Assembly (NCBI GenBank): GCA_039793685.1
Contig: JBDRAL010000100.1
Location: forward strand, 88,546 to 152,545
Reading direction: 5' to 3'
Source: JAAFHI01 sp039793685
Lineage (GTDB): Bacteria > Acidobacteriota > Blastocatellia > Chloracidobacteriales > Chloracidobacteriaceae
Length of the DNA stretch: 64,000 bases
Within the stretch, counting starts at the first letter, position 1, and each line of letters begins with the position of its first letter. The notes beneath the pieces were generated by a model. The model had not been told where the DNA came from. It made no database searches and was given only the letters and a program-made list of their open reading frames with translations. Positions 12,401-18,071 of the stretch are shown piece by piece. Both the position numbers and the translations under genes were made by a program.

Positions 12401-13359
12401 CCGGGGCCGGTCAGGGCCGCCGAATTCTGAATGCTGAACGTCCCGGTCGCGGTGTTGTTGATCTGGGTCCCGGTCGTGGCGTTGATCGTCGTCGCTCCGA
12501 GCCAGTTCAAAAATCCCTGATTGGTGAGCCGTCCGCCGAGATTCTTGGTCCCGACGCCGTTGATGTTGAGGGTGGCGTTGGGGAAGACGGTTGCACCGGT
12601 CGTGGAAACGCTGATGTTGCCGGCGTTCCAGTTGAACGTGGATGCGACGTTGAGGCCGTTCGCGCTGAGTGTGCCGCCGTTCAGGTTGAACTGGCCGCCA
12701 TGCTTGATGTCAATGTTGTTGGTGAATGTGATGGGACTGTTGATATCGAGGGTCTGGTTGTTCGACGACCCGCCGATGGCCCCCAGCGTCAGCGAACGGA
12801 ACGTGCCCCCGGTCGGCCCCGTCACGGTGTAGAAACCGGGCAGGGTGATGAGGATGTCGCTCGAACTCGTCGGAACCTGGTTGTTGCTCCAGTTGGAAGC
12901 CGTGAAGAAACTGCCGCCCGAGGGATTGATCCAGGCGGAGCCGTTGACCAACCCGAAAATGCTTCCGCTGGTTGCCGATCCGAGCGGCGTGTCGACCGTA
13001 ATCGTCGTGCCGGGGGCGCCCAGCCCAACCGGAACGGTCGCAAGCAGTGTCGCGTCGTTGACGAACTCGATGGCGGGGGAAGCGATGCTTCCGAACCGGA
13101 CCTGCGTCGCGCCGGTGAATCCGCTTCCGTTGATGGTCACGATGGTCGTGACCGGCCCGGAAGCCGGGGTAAAGCTTGAGATGACGGGAGGGGGCGGTGC
13201 AGGAGGGGGAGCCGGGGCGAACCCGAATGCGCTCCGCGCCGCGTTTGCCAGCGGCGTGCGCCCGAAAACAAGTACGGCCGTGACGACCGTCAAGGAAAGA
13301 AGAAGAACCCCGACGCGTCGTCCGATACGACGCGAGCCGAACCAATCCGGTACGCGCAT
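472..13359 (-). CDS. giant secreted multidomain protein (TIG/IPT, BNR, BACON, FG-GAP)
   Basis: A 4295-residue exported protein. Residues 1-40 form a signal peptide ending ANA, followed by a Pro-rich spacer. Sixteen TIG/IPT domains (pattern xTSFTPTSG..G..VTITGTNFTGAT) lie near residues 58, 451, 531, 616, 1343, 1430, 1511, 2098, 2181, 2263, 2830, 2910, 3573, 3656, 3736 and 3861. A BNR/Asp-box region with about ten S-x-D-x-G-x-x-W motifs spans roughly 693-1338. Four modules beginning WINPSGG..NWS (near 143, 1598, 2345, 2996) open long Gly/Asn/Thr-rich stretches like beta-helix repeats. A BACON-like domain (3940-4040) and FG-GAP/VCBS repeats (GDFNGDGKPDI type) finish the protein. There is no visible sorting signal. 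Likely a surface adhesin or glycan-binding protein. AGGG lies 7 nt before the ATG. It is monocistronic, downstream of the pigment operon terminator. Confidence 0.85.
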   Translation of the reverse strand: MRVPDWFGSRRIGRRVGVLLLSLTVVTAVLVFGRTPLANAARSAFGFAPAPPPAPPPPVISSFTPASGPVTTIVTINGSGFTGATQVRFGSIASPAIEFVNDATLLATVPVGLGAPGTTITVDTPLGSATSGSIFGLVNGSAWINPSGGSFFTASNWSNNQVPTSSSDILITLPGFYTVTGPTGGTFRSLTLGAIGGSSNNQTLDINSPITFTNNIDIKHGGQFNLNGGTLSANGLNVASTFNWNAGNISVSTTGATVFPNATLNINGVGTKNLGGRLTNQGFLNWLGATTINATTGTQINNTATGTFSIQNSAALTGPGTLNNQGNFQKISGTGTSNFASWSLQNSGTFFIPGDGDVSLASVQFSSPGTLETELGAVNTTKITTGNASITGGTLQLDNSLNRNVGDTFTIIASTSGSGNFSAFTGLSAGPGRIFQPTPSFPAAYRVVVVNAPPPTIGSFAPTSGITGSSVTVTGTNFFSVNRVTLNNVPTTFSVDSDTQLRFTVPPTATSGQIRVTTATGSATSSGTFSVLPLISTFSPSSGSPTQQVRIFGSGFGGATAVRFGGTSATFTVNSPNQITAVVPFGAATGPIRVTVGSNSFDSVSNFTVVPASGGAPSITNIGPGCATVGQGIVISGTNFLGVTQVTFNGRQAEFTVLDNTRIDAVFPGAAPGAVTISVTSPTGTGSSGSFFNGSDGTFSFLGPNTAPVTTVQARTGSEFAVAYADGQGTFVGSVKSLIPWNFSQSFGPVLAFTYDPVRADTIFAGIALPPGARPGRNSASNPIVFRSDDNGLSWNQADTSLPPEVILANVVIAFPGPTTGSTTVVIGTNAGIFRSDDRGATWTSYNTGLTPQQIDSLAYSPASGGFLYAGLAGGQVYTRPIGSGSWSLSSNGLPGSSASNFFVAADPGNGQVAYVAANDFQVGTFAVFKTTDRGANWTPANIGLPNQPSSSLVISPAGNVLFVNVGGILYRSFDGAGSWSPVGVNLPGPVTTPVSFISNDGAQLLIGSKYGVFTTNDSGNTWSPLNRGFASPTVNQIAVGGSNRVYAQDSNGVLYRSTRDGASIDLTLDAFEQDVFLRPAPSDGGIIYVGGFFLESNKLVKSTDGGATWFPLPAIGLGVRDLAVDPGNPDTLFLLRSSGLTRSTDGGTSFQPFGSGLPSSARMIRFANANPNILYASGNGVDGVYRSTNGGATWSPVNTGLPLGSTFGITSIIPSPVDTTGNVCLVGTNDARIFRTADGGANWTQVSTLPLTGYTQFDTTDFVFYSSSVVYASYYFQPTNPNAPPEGFIQVSNDGGATWSEFSPGSSIGGIRHLAMETGGSGLLYAGTTLGAFAYNTQSACPAGPTVTSFTPTHGLQGSSVTITGTGFTGASEVSIAGFTTAAFTINSDTEIIAEVPSAAGSSGPICVTTGLGTGCSNDSFTIDVPGPPTVTSNTPTFGPAGTVVTVNGSNFFDISSVGFQADEGTAPATSFTVISPTQLTAVVPNNPLIGGRIRITGTFGSASGGGFSIQNAPTVGTFTPTSGGAGTTVTIDGTDFIGVTGVQFNGVNASSFNVLNSNQLIAVVPPGATTGPISVTNTLGTGTSATNFTVNITYNWINPTGGDFNDPANWSSGFVPGTTDIAIIDLPGTYTVTSGSRSLGGLTLGGLSGTQTFVLNGNLALNGPAVVNPNGFFNFGDGTLAGSGTLTVAGQISFIGSGAVYSAGTLTIQSGATATKNTSGNVAFNSPVNNSGTFITPDSLNVNAAFNNLSGSIFEVRGNGGFAGGGPLNIAAGATFRKTLGTSNFTPSGTPINNDGTVECQSGFIDLQGGGTGGGEFRSSAGASIIFRADYTFNNGAQLTGAGTSFLPGNVTLNGTVTMRNASIGGLGNTIAGAGNLVIPNGGTATVTGGGVTFAGTGTIEVQNGGTFNLNGIGHTFNRTVNNAGIVNWSQLDISIGTGAAINNLAGGFFRVQHSDRVITGTGSFNNAGTFEQPSGANVTVNVPFTNSGVINVPAVGFMTIANLTQTPTGTINSQLGGTSPGGNYSQLRTTNFTAAGTFNAAYINGFTASPGQFFDVVTFTGSRTGTFSAVNLPPVGSGQAFLSGFKPNSFQIGVIGTPVITSFSPTSGIVGTTVTLTGSNFTGTTLVRFNGVNASGFTIPNDTTITVNVPNGATTGIIEVTNPAGTGASATSFTVFQTPTVTAFTPTSGAAGTSVTVTGTNFTGTTSVAFNGTNASGFTVNSDTQITVAVPNGATTGAISVTNPAGTGTSSASFTVFQTPTVTSFTPTTGTFGTAVTITGTNFTGTTSVAFNGTNAPGFTVVNDTTITVSVPNGATTGPIAVTNPAGTGTSSANFNVILTFNWINPSGGDFNIGANWSSGVVPGPTDFAVIDLPGTYSVTITNVATTLGGLTLGGVSGTQTLIISNTFGGGFNLNGPGTVNPNGRITFNAGVLGGAGALNLTAGSTMTLESAFGKAVAGTLNNAGTIAYVSGSSDLTVNGTLNNQSGGLFDIPTDNTITVGGALNNLAGATLRKSAGTGPSFITTTGTGTFDNFGTLLCQSGQLRPNSVRIQNGSTFTATGSGLLLLNSTSGTTTFAAGSPTFTSNGATIDGDLAGTGSFTGLLKFNAGTITGTLTVTSGSTLTVLNTTFGKAVSGTLNNGGTVNYFAPSFDLNINPGGTFNNLSGGLFDLNTDNGLVIGTSAAFNNQAGSTFRKSGGTGTSVVANSGTFTNAGTIVAPLTGFLQINGLFTQTGTGVINTTLNGTTAGTNYSQLQLQSPTLGGTLNVALLGGFTPAAGDTFDVVTFSGARTGGFATVNLPPPSAGISYSGNFTGVASGAYRVVVNSTVPAVASFTPTSGPVGTSVTITGVNFTGATAVSFNGTSATTFTVVNDTTITATVPSGATTGAISVTTSNGTGTSATSFTVLQPPTVTAFTPTSGGIGASVTITGSGFTGATTVTFHLTPTTAFTVVDDTTITTTVPAGATTGPIFVTTAGGTGASAASFTVITGFDWINPSGGNFNDGSNWSGGIVPGPMDTANFNLAATYTVTGTGNVAGISQTDGNVTFNGTFTTGTFSDGGGSIALTNLGTLNVTGFGTVNHLFINNGGTLTIGNTFTVNGRLDMPSGTIQGPGDLLNNSTFNWDGGTVTGTGTLIVNGISGVGGAFLNIGTSATHVLNRNINASPTPGITGFVHDAAPNLTFGTGVTITNGGEYFVDVEKTYPATVTFNNTNRVNKVVGTGTFEFSGPFNNGGQVAVYTGEVRFTGGGTQISGNGVRYSALANGTITFAGGNYTLGPGDVAGGQPGGLVRITGATVITLASDFAIGDPTRLEAGATITGPGSLIVIDTGTLDWRGGTIGGETGSGNLVINNGGGQLLLNGPDPKDLLRTLLNDGLILWNDGTIQGSTTTYIPTIQNRSTGIFRVQNDGDTMVFNGSFINQGLFEKPSGSGTNLIRWNVQNQGILRVPSTTGILFIEQFVQTSAGFLEVTVGGSTEGVNLSQLQTIDSTLAGTLNISLAPGFTPTQGQSFPVITFDTGILRPSDGKTGKTSRVRPKTVSGDFDVLNGTGISGGLSFRPVNAFSAYSLKVVGAPVITSFSPSSGQAGTSVLITGLDFDGATSVQFNGTEVSSFTVSPLGNQITTTVPTGATTGPITVTTQLGTGTSPTNFVVNAAPTITSFTPTSGPVGTVVTITGANFTGATGVTFNGTTATGFTVNSDSQITATVPVGASTGPISVTTPSGTGTSSTNFTVTLLPPVINGFTPARGPVGTVVTINGNNFDGVTSVQFNGVPAGFTISPLTTGTPTEPVSGGYNTGGEPVAKGAGRTTGRVVGPRGTVRSIPKASTTITATVPAGATTGFITVTGPGGTATSASQFQVTFPPTITAFSPTQGPPGTSVVITGTNFTGATSVAFNGTSATNFTVNSATQITAVVPAAATTGRISITTPDGTGMSVGNFVVCGYTVAPTSFIVTSAGGDRSVTVATFAALGQLTKIGVKDASLCPWTAVSNSSFITILTGSTGTGNGTVTFRVAPFVGSGTRSGTITVAGQTVTITQQPSFVAGDFNGDLKSDLLWRNIATGQSSIWLLDGTNFNQNLPLSSSETCWFVGGVNDFTGDGQVDILWRNQTITGANGLWRFSGPTVVEGLTVTPDQPNLNWVMNCTGDFNGDGKPDIVLRNSQTGAAEIWLMNGVNRTSVVALTVAGLPATEQFVGSGDFSGDGQTDLLVRNQAAGTLRVITLNGTTPTGTLTIPTLNSNWELSAVGDFNADGRADLVWRNTTDGSNVIWLMNGTTLIQSQPLLAVPDPNWRIVGPK

Positions 13360-13501
13360 ACAATCCCTGCCTTGAAAAACGGGGCCTGATTACCCCGGCC
13401 GTTAAAGCGCACTTCGATGCGGTTTTTCCGATACTGCAAAAAGAGTAAATATGGCTGGCACAATAGAGCATCCGCCCGGCACTGTAAACCGTTGCCTTGG
13501 C

Positions 13502-13541
13502 TGGAAAAAGAAAAGGTGCGTCGGATTTTCTCCGGCGCACC
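13502..13541 (-). terminator. Rho-independent terminator of the pigment operon
   Basis: On the minus strand an 11-bp stem (GGTGCGCCGGA pairing with TCCGACGCACC, one G-T wobble, 5-nt loop) is followed directly by TTTTCTTTTTCC. It lies 37 nt past the stop of the last radical SAM gene, so it closes the bchH-to-radical-SAM operon and isolates the giant surface-protein gene. Confidence 0.85.
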
Positions 13542-13577
13542 GAACGATTTCTGATTCCCCATGTACGGGGGTTCTGG

Positions 13578-14984
13578 CTAAACGGATGCAGTCGCCCGCG
13601 CGGTGGCGAAATTCGGGGGCAGCGGTTCGGGAAACCGATACTTGATGATGTTCCGGAACCGCAGATTCGAAACCATCGCGAGCAGCTTCCGCTGCGCATG
13701 CGAGCGCGGTGACGCGACCCGCTGCAAAATCGACGGCACCGAATAGAACTTCTCGAACGCGAACTGAAGCAGCTTGCGCGTCATTTCCGGATCGGTCCCC
13801 TCGCGCGCCCAGACGACTTCCTCGCCCGTGTAGCGGTCCCAATCCTGGTGAATCAGCTTGTCCACGGTCCGGTTGTAGAGCGCCGTGCCGGGGAAGGGCG
13901 TCATCACCGAGAAGATTGCCGTCTCGACGCGGCAGCGCTTGAGTTCCTCGATCGTTTCGATGGTGCTTTCGAGCGTCTCGTCCTCGAAGCCGAAAAGAAT
14001 CCCCACGTCCACCGCGATGCCGTTCTTGTGGAACAGCTTGATGAGGTCTTCATATTTCTCGGGTCGGTTGAACTTCTTGTTGACCGTCGCGAGTTCAGTC
14101 GGATGAATGCTCTCGATGCCGAGAAACGCCCGGCGGCATCCGGCTTTCGCGGCGAGTTCCACCAGTTCGGGCCGCTTCAGGGTCTGGGTATCGAAAAAGC
14201 CGAACCAGCCGATCTTGCGCCGCGCGAGCGTCCGGAACAGGTCCGCCGCCGCGTCGGGATTCACGATCAGGTTGTCGTCGGCGATGCTGAAGAATTCTGC
14301 CCCGAAGGCGTCGATTTCCCGCAGCAGATGCTCCGGATCGCGATAGCGCATCTTTCCGCCCGCGAACACCGGCACGGTACAGAAATCGCACTTGTGCGGA
14401 CAGCCGCGCGAGGTCTGGATGCTCATGATCGGCATCTTCAACGTCGGCACGGGCTTGAAATACTTGTCGAGTTTGAGCAGGTCCCAGCGCGGCACGGGCA
14501 ATTCGTTCAAATCCTGCGACTGGCCACCCTTGTAGACCGGCTTGAGGTCGTCGTTCTGCGTATCCTCCAGAATCTGCGGCCAGAGCGCCTCGCCCTCGCC
14601 GGAGATGACGGAATCGCAGTGCTTGAGCGCTTCCTCGATCATGAAGCTGACGTGAATGCCGCCCATGATGACGGGAATGCCCTTGGCCCGGCAGGCGTCG
14701 GCAATCTGGTAACCGCGCTGGACGTTGCGCGTGTAGGCCGTAATCGCCACGAGGTCAGTGTCGTCCGGGATATAAAGATCTTCCACGTTCTCGTCCATGA
14801 TCGAGACCTTATGCGGCTCCGGCGTGATGGCCGCGAGCGTCGGCAGGACGATGTTCGGGAAAATCATGAACGGTTTGTGATGCTGACCTTTTTCCGGGTT
14901 GTAGTACCGCGGCAGCACCAGCACGATGTTCAACGGACGATGGCGTCCCATCTTGCGGCGTTTAATCTGGACGACGAGCGACAT
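13578..14984 (-). CDS. B12-binding radical SAM enzyme (BchE/BchQ/BchR-like), last gene of pigment operon
   Basis: A 468-residue protein with an N-terminal cobalamin-binding Rossmann domain (about 20-150, with VIMGGIHVSF and SGEGE) and a radical SAM core with CPHKCDFC binding the 4Fe-4S cluster near residue 195. This two-domain layout is that of BchE (oxygen-independent Mg-protoporphyrin ester cyclase) and of the BchQ/BchR methyltransferases that decorate C-8 and C-12 of chlorosome pigments. The length is closer to BchQ/BchR than to the roughly 575-residue BchE. Its place behind bchF supports a pigment role, but sequence alone does not decide between cyclase and methylase. GGGAG lies about 10 nt before the ATG; an internal ATG at codon 12 is an alternative. 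Confidence 0.8.
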   Translation of the reverse strand: MSLVVQIKRRKMGRHRPLNIVLVLPRYYNPEKGQHHKPFMIFPNIVLPTLAAITPEPHKVSIMDENVEDLYIPDDTDLVAITAYTRNVQRGYQIADACRAKGIPVIMGGIHVSFMIEEALKHCDSVISGEGEALWPQILEDTQNDDLKPVYKGGQSQDLNELPVPRWDLLKLDKYFKPVPTLKMPIMSIQTSRGCPHKCDFCTVPVFAGGKMRYRDPEHLLREIDAFGAEFFSIADDNLIVNPDAAADLFRTLARRKIGWFGFFDTQTLKRPELVELAAKAGCRRAFLGIESIHPTELATVNKKFNRPEKYEDLIKLFHKNGIAVDVGILFGFEDETLESTIETIEELKRCRVETAIFSVMTPFPGTALYNRTVDKLIHQDWDRYTGEEVVWAREGTDPEMTRKLLQFAFEKFYSVPSILQRVASPRSHAQRKLLAMVSNLRFRNIIKYRFPEPLPPNFATARATASV

Positions 14985-15004
14985 AGGTGGAATCTCCCTG
15001 GGGG

Positions 15005-15132
15005 AAGGTGTCGGGTATCAGGTGTCGGGTTTCAGGTTTGGCGTGATCGGTATTGGGTATTGGGGTTCCGGCAATGACAGGTCGAGGATGATCTCAATAA
15101 CCTGACACCCGAAACCCGATACCCGACACCTT
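15005..15132. repeat. inverted heptanucleotide-repeat array between the two radical SAM genes
   Basis: The left arm (about 15007-15036) reads GGTGTCG GGTATCA GGTGTCG GGTTTCA GG. The right arm (about 15101-15130) is nearly its reverse complement. Between them is a second 7-mer, GGTATTG twice. The array begins just beyond the RBS of the downstream gene and ends 3 nt before the upstream gene's stop codon. As RNA it would fold into a long imperfect hairpin. Confidence 0.85.
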
Positions 15133-15135
15133 CCG

Positions 15136-16518
15136 CTAGCAGGCAGCCTGCTTGACGACCGGCGTGGGCGTCTTGCCGAAGAACATGCGCGGAATGTTTT
15201 CCATCAGGTACTTGGGCCGCGTGTAGTACATCGCGGTCATGGCCTTGCGCGTGGCCTCGATTTCCCAGGCTTTCAGATGGTCGAGTTTGAAGACGACGTG
15301 CGAAATGTCGTACTCCTCCCACGAGACGTTCGGAAGCAGGCGTCCGGTTTCGATGAACTCGCGGCGCAGGTTGGTCCCGACGTAGGGCGTGAGAATGTTG
15401 ATCCAGAGCATTTCCGGATTGAGTTCGCACATGTATTTCATCGTCGCCTGCAACGAATCGCGCGTTTCCTTCGGGTGGCCGATGATGATCGAGGCCATCG
15501 AGGCGATGCCGTTCTTCTTGAGCAGGCGGATGCAGTTGGCGTTGTCGTCGCTGGTGGCGGTCTTGTTGTAGTCCTTGAGCGTTTCCGGGTCCATCGACTC
15601 GATGCCCATGATGACGCCGATGCAGCCCGCCGCCGCCATGATTTCGACCACTTCGGGGAATTTCACGAAGATGTTCGTCACGCACTGGGCGGTCCAGCGA
15701 ATCTTGTCGGCGAGGCCCGCGTCAATGATCGCCTGCGAAATCGCCATCGCCCGCTTCGGACTTGCATTGAAGATGTCGTCGGTGAAGAAGAAGGTGCGGT
15801 ACTTGTATTTGTAATAACCTTCCTCGATTTCCTGCATGATCGAATCCACCGAGCGGTAGCGCCACTTCGCGCCGTAGTTGGCGGTCACGATGCAGAAGGA
15901 ACAGTCGTACGGACAGCCCCGCGAACCCGAAATGTTGTAGACCGGGTCGGCGAACTTTCCGAGCCACGACCGGGTCTGCTGCCAGTAGCGCGGGATTTCG
16001 AGCAGTTCGCGGTTCGGAATCGGCAGCGTGTTGAGGTCTTTGATGAAGGGCATCGCCGGATTGCGGACAAACGTGTCGCCGTCCATCCACGCGATGCCGG
16101 GAATCGAGGCCGGGTCGATCTTGCCGTTCTCGAACTGGCGCACGATTTCGAGCATCTGGAGTTCGCCTTCGCTGCGGACGACGTAATCCACATAGCCCGA
16201 ACGCAGCGTGGCTTCGTCGTCGAAGGTCGGGTGCGTTCCGCCCATCACGACGAGCTTCCCGGCGGCCTTGGCCTGCTTCGCCACGCGCATGCCGACCGTG
16301 TATTTCACCGTGTCGCAGGAGATGCCCACGATGTCGATGTCGTCGGTGATTTCCGGCGTCTGCCCGGCGTTCATGTCGCACAACTTCACATCATAACCGT
16401 GAGACTGGATGTAGGTCCCGATGTAGAGAATCGCCAGCGGCATGCTGATGAAGCTGAATCGTTCGGCGACTTTCTCGATCACCGGGGGATTGATGAACAG
16501 GCACTTGGGCTTGGGCAT
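15136..16518 (-). CDS. B12-binding radical SAM enzyme (BchE/BchQ/BchR-like)
   Basis: A 460-residue protein with a cobalamin-binding domain (NPPVIEK at the start, then DIVGISCDT, VVMGGTHPTF and VRSEGE) and a radical SAM core with CPYDCSFC near residue 205, followed by the TIM-barrel signature FFFTDDIFNAS. It resembles the neighbouring gene in architecture but diverges in sequence, so the pair is probably two different steps (cyclase or C-8/C-12 methylation) and not a recent duplication. It needs S-adenosylmethionine, an Fe-S cluster and B12, which fits the cobalamin-riboswitch locus at 59.2 kb. GGAG lies about 9 nt upstream of the ATG. The specific substrate is not decidable here. Confidence 0.82.
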   Translation of the reverse strand: MPKPKCLFINPPVIEKVAERFSFISMPLAILYIGTYIQSHGYDVKLCDMNAGQTPEITDDIDIVGISCDTVKYTVGMRVAKQAKAAGKLVVMGGTHPTFDDEATLRSGYVDYVVRSEGELQMLEIVRQFENGKIDPASIPGIAWMDGDTFVRNPAMPFIKDLNTLPIPNRELLEIPRYWQQTRSWLGKFADPVYNISGSRGCPYDCSFCIVTANYGAKWRYRSVDSIMQEIEEGYYKYKYRTFFFTDDIFNASPKRAMAISQAIIDAGLADKIRWTAQCVTNIFVKFPEVVEIMAAAGCIGVIMGIESMDPETLKDYNKTATSDDNANCIRLLKKNGIASMASIIIGHPKETRDSLQATMKYMCELNPEMLWINILTPYVGTNLRREFIETGRLLPNVSWEEYDISHVVFKLDHLKAWEIEATRKAMTAMYYTRPKYLMENIPRMFFGKTPTPVVKQAAC

Positions 16519-16533
16519 TGGTGGCTCCTCAGG

Positions 16534-16640
16534 GATTTTCGATTTTTGATTGAAGATTGATGAATTTCGATTTCAGTTGAGTGGCGGCGGTTATCGCCTT
16601 TCGGGGAATCGAAAATCTTCAATCGACAATCGAAAATTTG
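16534..16640. repeat. inverted heptanucleotide array (GATTGAA family)
   Basis: The left arm (16534-16574) contains GATTTTT GATTGAA GATTGAT GAATTTC GATTTCA. The right arm (16606-16640) contains the complementary words AATCGAAAA, TCTTCAATCG and ACAATCGAAAA. The right arm ends one base before the stop codon of the membrane-protein gene; the left arm ends where the RBS of the radical SAM gene begins. The vocabulary differs from that of the adjacent gaps. Confidence 0.8.
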
Positions 16641-16641
16641 T

Positions 16642-17343
16642 TCAGGGTTGCGCCGAATGGGCGCTGGCGAAGCGAAAGACGCCGGGACGGACCCGGATCA
16701 TCAGGACCAGATCGACGATGGCGTGGAAAACCACGACCGACCAGAGATCGTGAAAGACGAAAAACGTCAGACACCACGAGAGCGACAGCGCGGATTCCGA
16801 CCACAGCCGGAACTTGCGAATCTTGCGGGCGCGCTCGTCCTCGCGGAAATGCGGCGGGAAGATCCGCATCCAGAACAGGCCGTGGATGCCGCCGCCGTAA
16901 AACAGGAACACGAGAAAACCGAAACCGAACCGCAGCAGGTCGAAGGGCAGGCCGGTGACGCCGACCGCGTTGCCGATGACCTTCCCGACCCACGCTCCGG
17001 CGGAAAAGACGACCAGAAAGGCGAGCGTTTCGCCGATGGCGTTGCCGATGACGAAGATGGGCGTCCCGATCCAGTTGAACGGACGGTCCTCGGAAATCGC
17101 CACCTGGCTGTAGAGCCACTGCGAAAAGGCAAGCGTGGCGATCAGAAAGGCAGGGCACCAGATTGAAGCCAGCGTCTGGGGCACGCGGCAGCCGGACAGC
17201 TCTGGCAAACGGAAGCCGACCGCCAGACCGAACGCGAGCAGCCAGTACAGCGCAATCGCGCCCTCGCGCTTCCAGCTCGCGACGCCGGTGTCTTCGCCGC
17301 CCGGCGTGTATTGTTCGAGTCGATTGATGGCGTCAATTGGCAT
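16642..17343 (-). CDS. unknown polytopic membrane protein in pigment operon
   Basis: A 233-residue protein with about six hydrophobic segments (for example IALYWLLAFGLAVGF, LAFLVVFSAGAWVG, GFGFLVFLFYGGGIHGLFW and the C-terminal WCLTFFVFHDLW..VVFHAIVDLVLMI). The late His-containing helices (FHDLW and HAIVD) are reminiscent of CPBP-type intramembrane enzymes, but the usual EExxxR is not seen, so this is only a suggestion. It lies between bchF and a B12 radical SAM gene, so a role in pigment synthesis or membrane placement is inferred from context. No Shine-Dalgarno sequence is visible, because the sequence before the ATG is already heptad repeat. Confidence 0.6.
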   Translation of the reverse strand: MPIDAINRLEQYTPGGEDTGVASWKREGAIALYWLLAFGLAVGFRLPELSGCRVPQTLASIWCPAFLIATLAFSQWLYSQVAISEDRPFNWIGTPIFVIGNAIGETLAFLVVFSAGAWVGKVIGNAVGVTGLPFDLLRFGFGFLVFLFYGGGIHGLFWMRIFPPHFREDERARKIRKFRLWSESALSLSWCLTFFVFHDLWSVVVFHAIVDLVLMIRVRPGVFRFASAHSAQP

Positions 17344-17346
17344 TTG

Positions 17347-17551
17347 GAAAACGATGAACGATGAGCGATGAACGATGAAGTGAAGAAAAATCCCGGATTT
17401 TGGAAGTTCGATTCTTCACTCAGGAAAAAACAACAAAAGAAAGTGACAATGAGCAATGACGAGAGAAAACGTGAGTTCTTTCCGATGACCGAATGATGAA
17501 ACTCTCGCCACGGGCAACTTCATCATTCATCGTTCCTCGTTCATCGTTCCG
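17347..17551. repeat. inverted heptanucleotide array (ACGATGA family) overlapping the bchF stop
   Basis: The left arm (17350-17385) reads ACGATGA ACGATGA GCGATGA ACGATGA AGTGAAG. The right arm (17519-17551) reads CTTCATC ATTCATC GTTCCTC GTTCATC GTTCC, its reverse complement with small changes. About 130 nt lie between the arms. The right arm supplies the bchF stop codon: the last codons read GAA CGA TGA. The same ACGATGA words recur at 63802-63831. Confidence 0.82.
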
Positions 17552-18035
17552 TCGAAACCCACGGCACGTCGCCGGCGATGGTGTAGCCACTGTTCTTCAG
17601 TTTCTTGCGGTTGATGACGTACTTCCGGACGAACTGATACGCATTGATGCAGTAGGTCAGGTACGCAATCAGCGCGACATAGGCCAGCGTTTCCTCCTTC
17701 CAGTGAAGGAACAGGCCGACGACATAGAGCGAGTGCGAAATCAGCACGAAAGTCGAGAAGAAATCCTCCCACCAGAATTCCTTGGCGAAGGCGTAGTGGC
17801 CGAAAACGTCCTTTTCCCAGAACGCGCCGGTGACGGCCATTACCCACAAAACGAACACCTTGACCAGCACGCTCACGTTGGCGATGAAGAATCCGTTGCC
17901 GGTAAAGAGAAACCGGATGATGAGCGCGAGGCTGATGAAGAAAATGAAGAACTGCACCGGAGCGAGAAATGCCTGCACGGGCATCCACTTGCTCTTCTGG
18001 CGTCGTTCCATCTGTTCGGCGGTGTAGGTTGACAT
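17541..18035 (-). CDS. bchF: 2-vinyl (C-3) chlorophyllide hydratase BchF
   Basis: A 164-residue integral membrane protein of the BCHF family (BchF/BchV). It hydrates the C-3 vinyl group to hydroxyethyl in (bacterio)chlorophyllide synthesis. Family features visible: the N-terminal YTAEQMERRQKSKW, the AFLAPVQFFIFFISL helix, the VTGAFWEKDVFGHY motif, FFWED-type FWWEDFFS, and the closing TYCINAYQFVRK. The length is normal for the family (about 160-180). Whether it acts on chlorophyllide a for BChl a (BchF) or on the BChl c branch (BchV) is not separable from one sequence. The final codons lie in a heptad-repeat arm, which provides the TGA stop. Confidence 0.92.
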   Translation of the reverse strand: MSTYTAEQMERRQKSKWMPVQAFLAPVQFFIFFISLALIIRFLFTGNGFFIANVSVLVKVFVLWVMAVTGAFWEKDVFGHYAFAKEFWWEDFFSTFVLISHSLYVVGLFLHWKEETLAYVALIAYLTYCINAYQFVRKYVINRKKLKNSGYTIAGDVPWVSTER

Positions 18036-18071
18036 GAGTGATCCTCGCGTCGTGGCGTGATGAAAATCTCG

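Noticed and set aside
13848..16560. Long open frames antisense to the radical SAM genes
   Set aside because: They are rich in Asp, His and Arg, a common shadow of high-G+C genes, and have no motifs.
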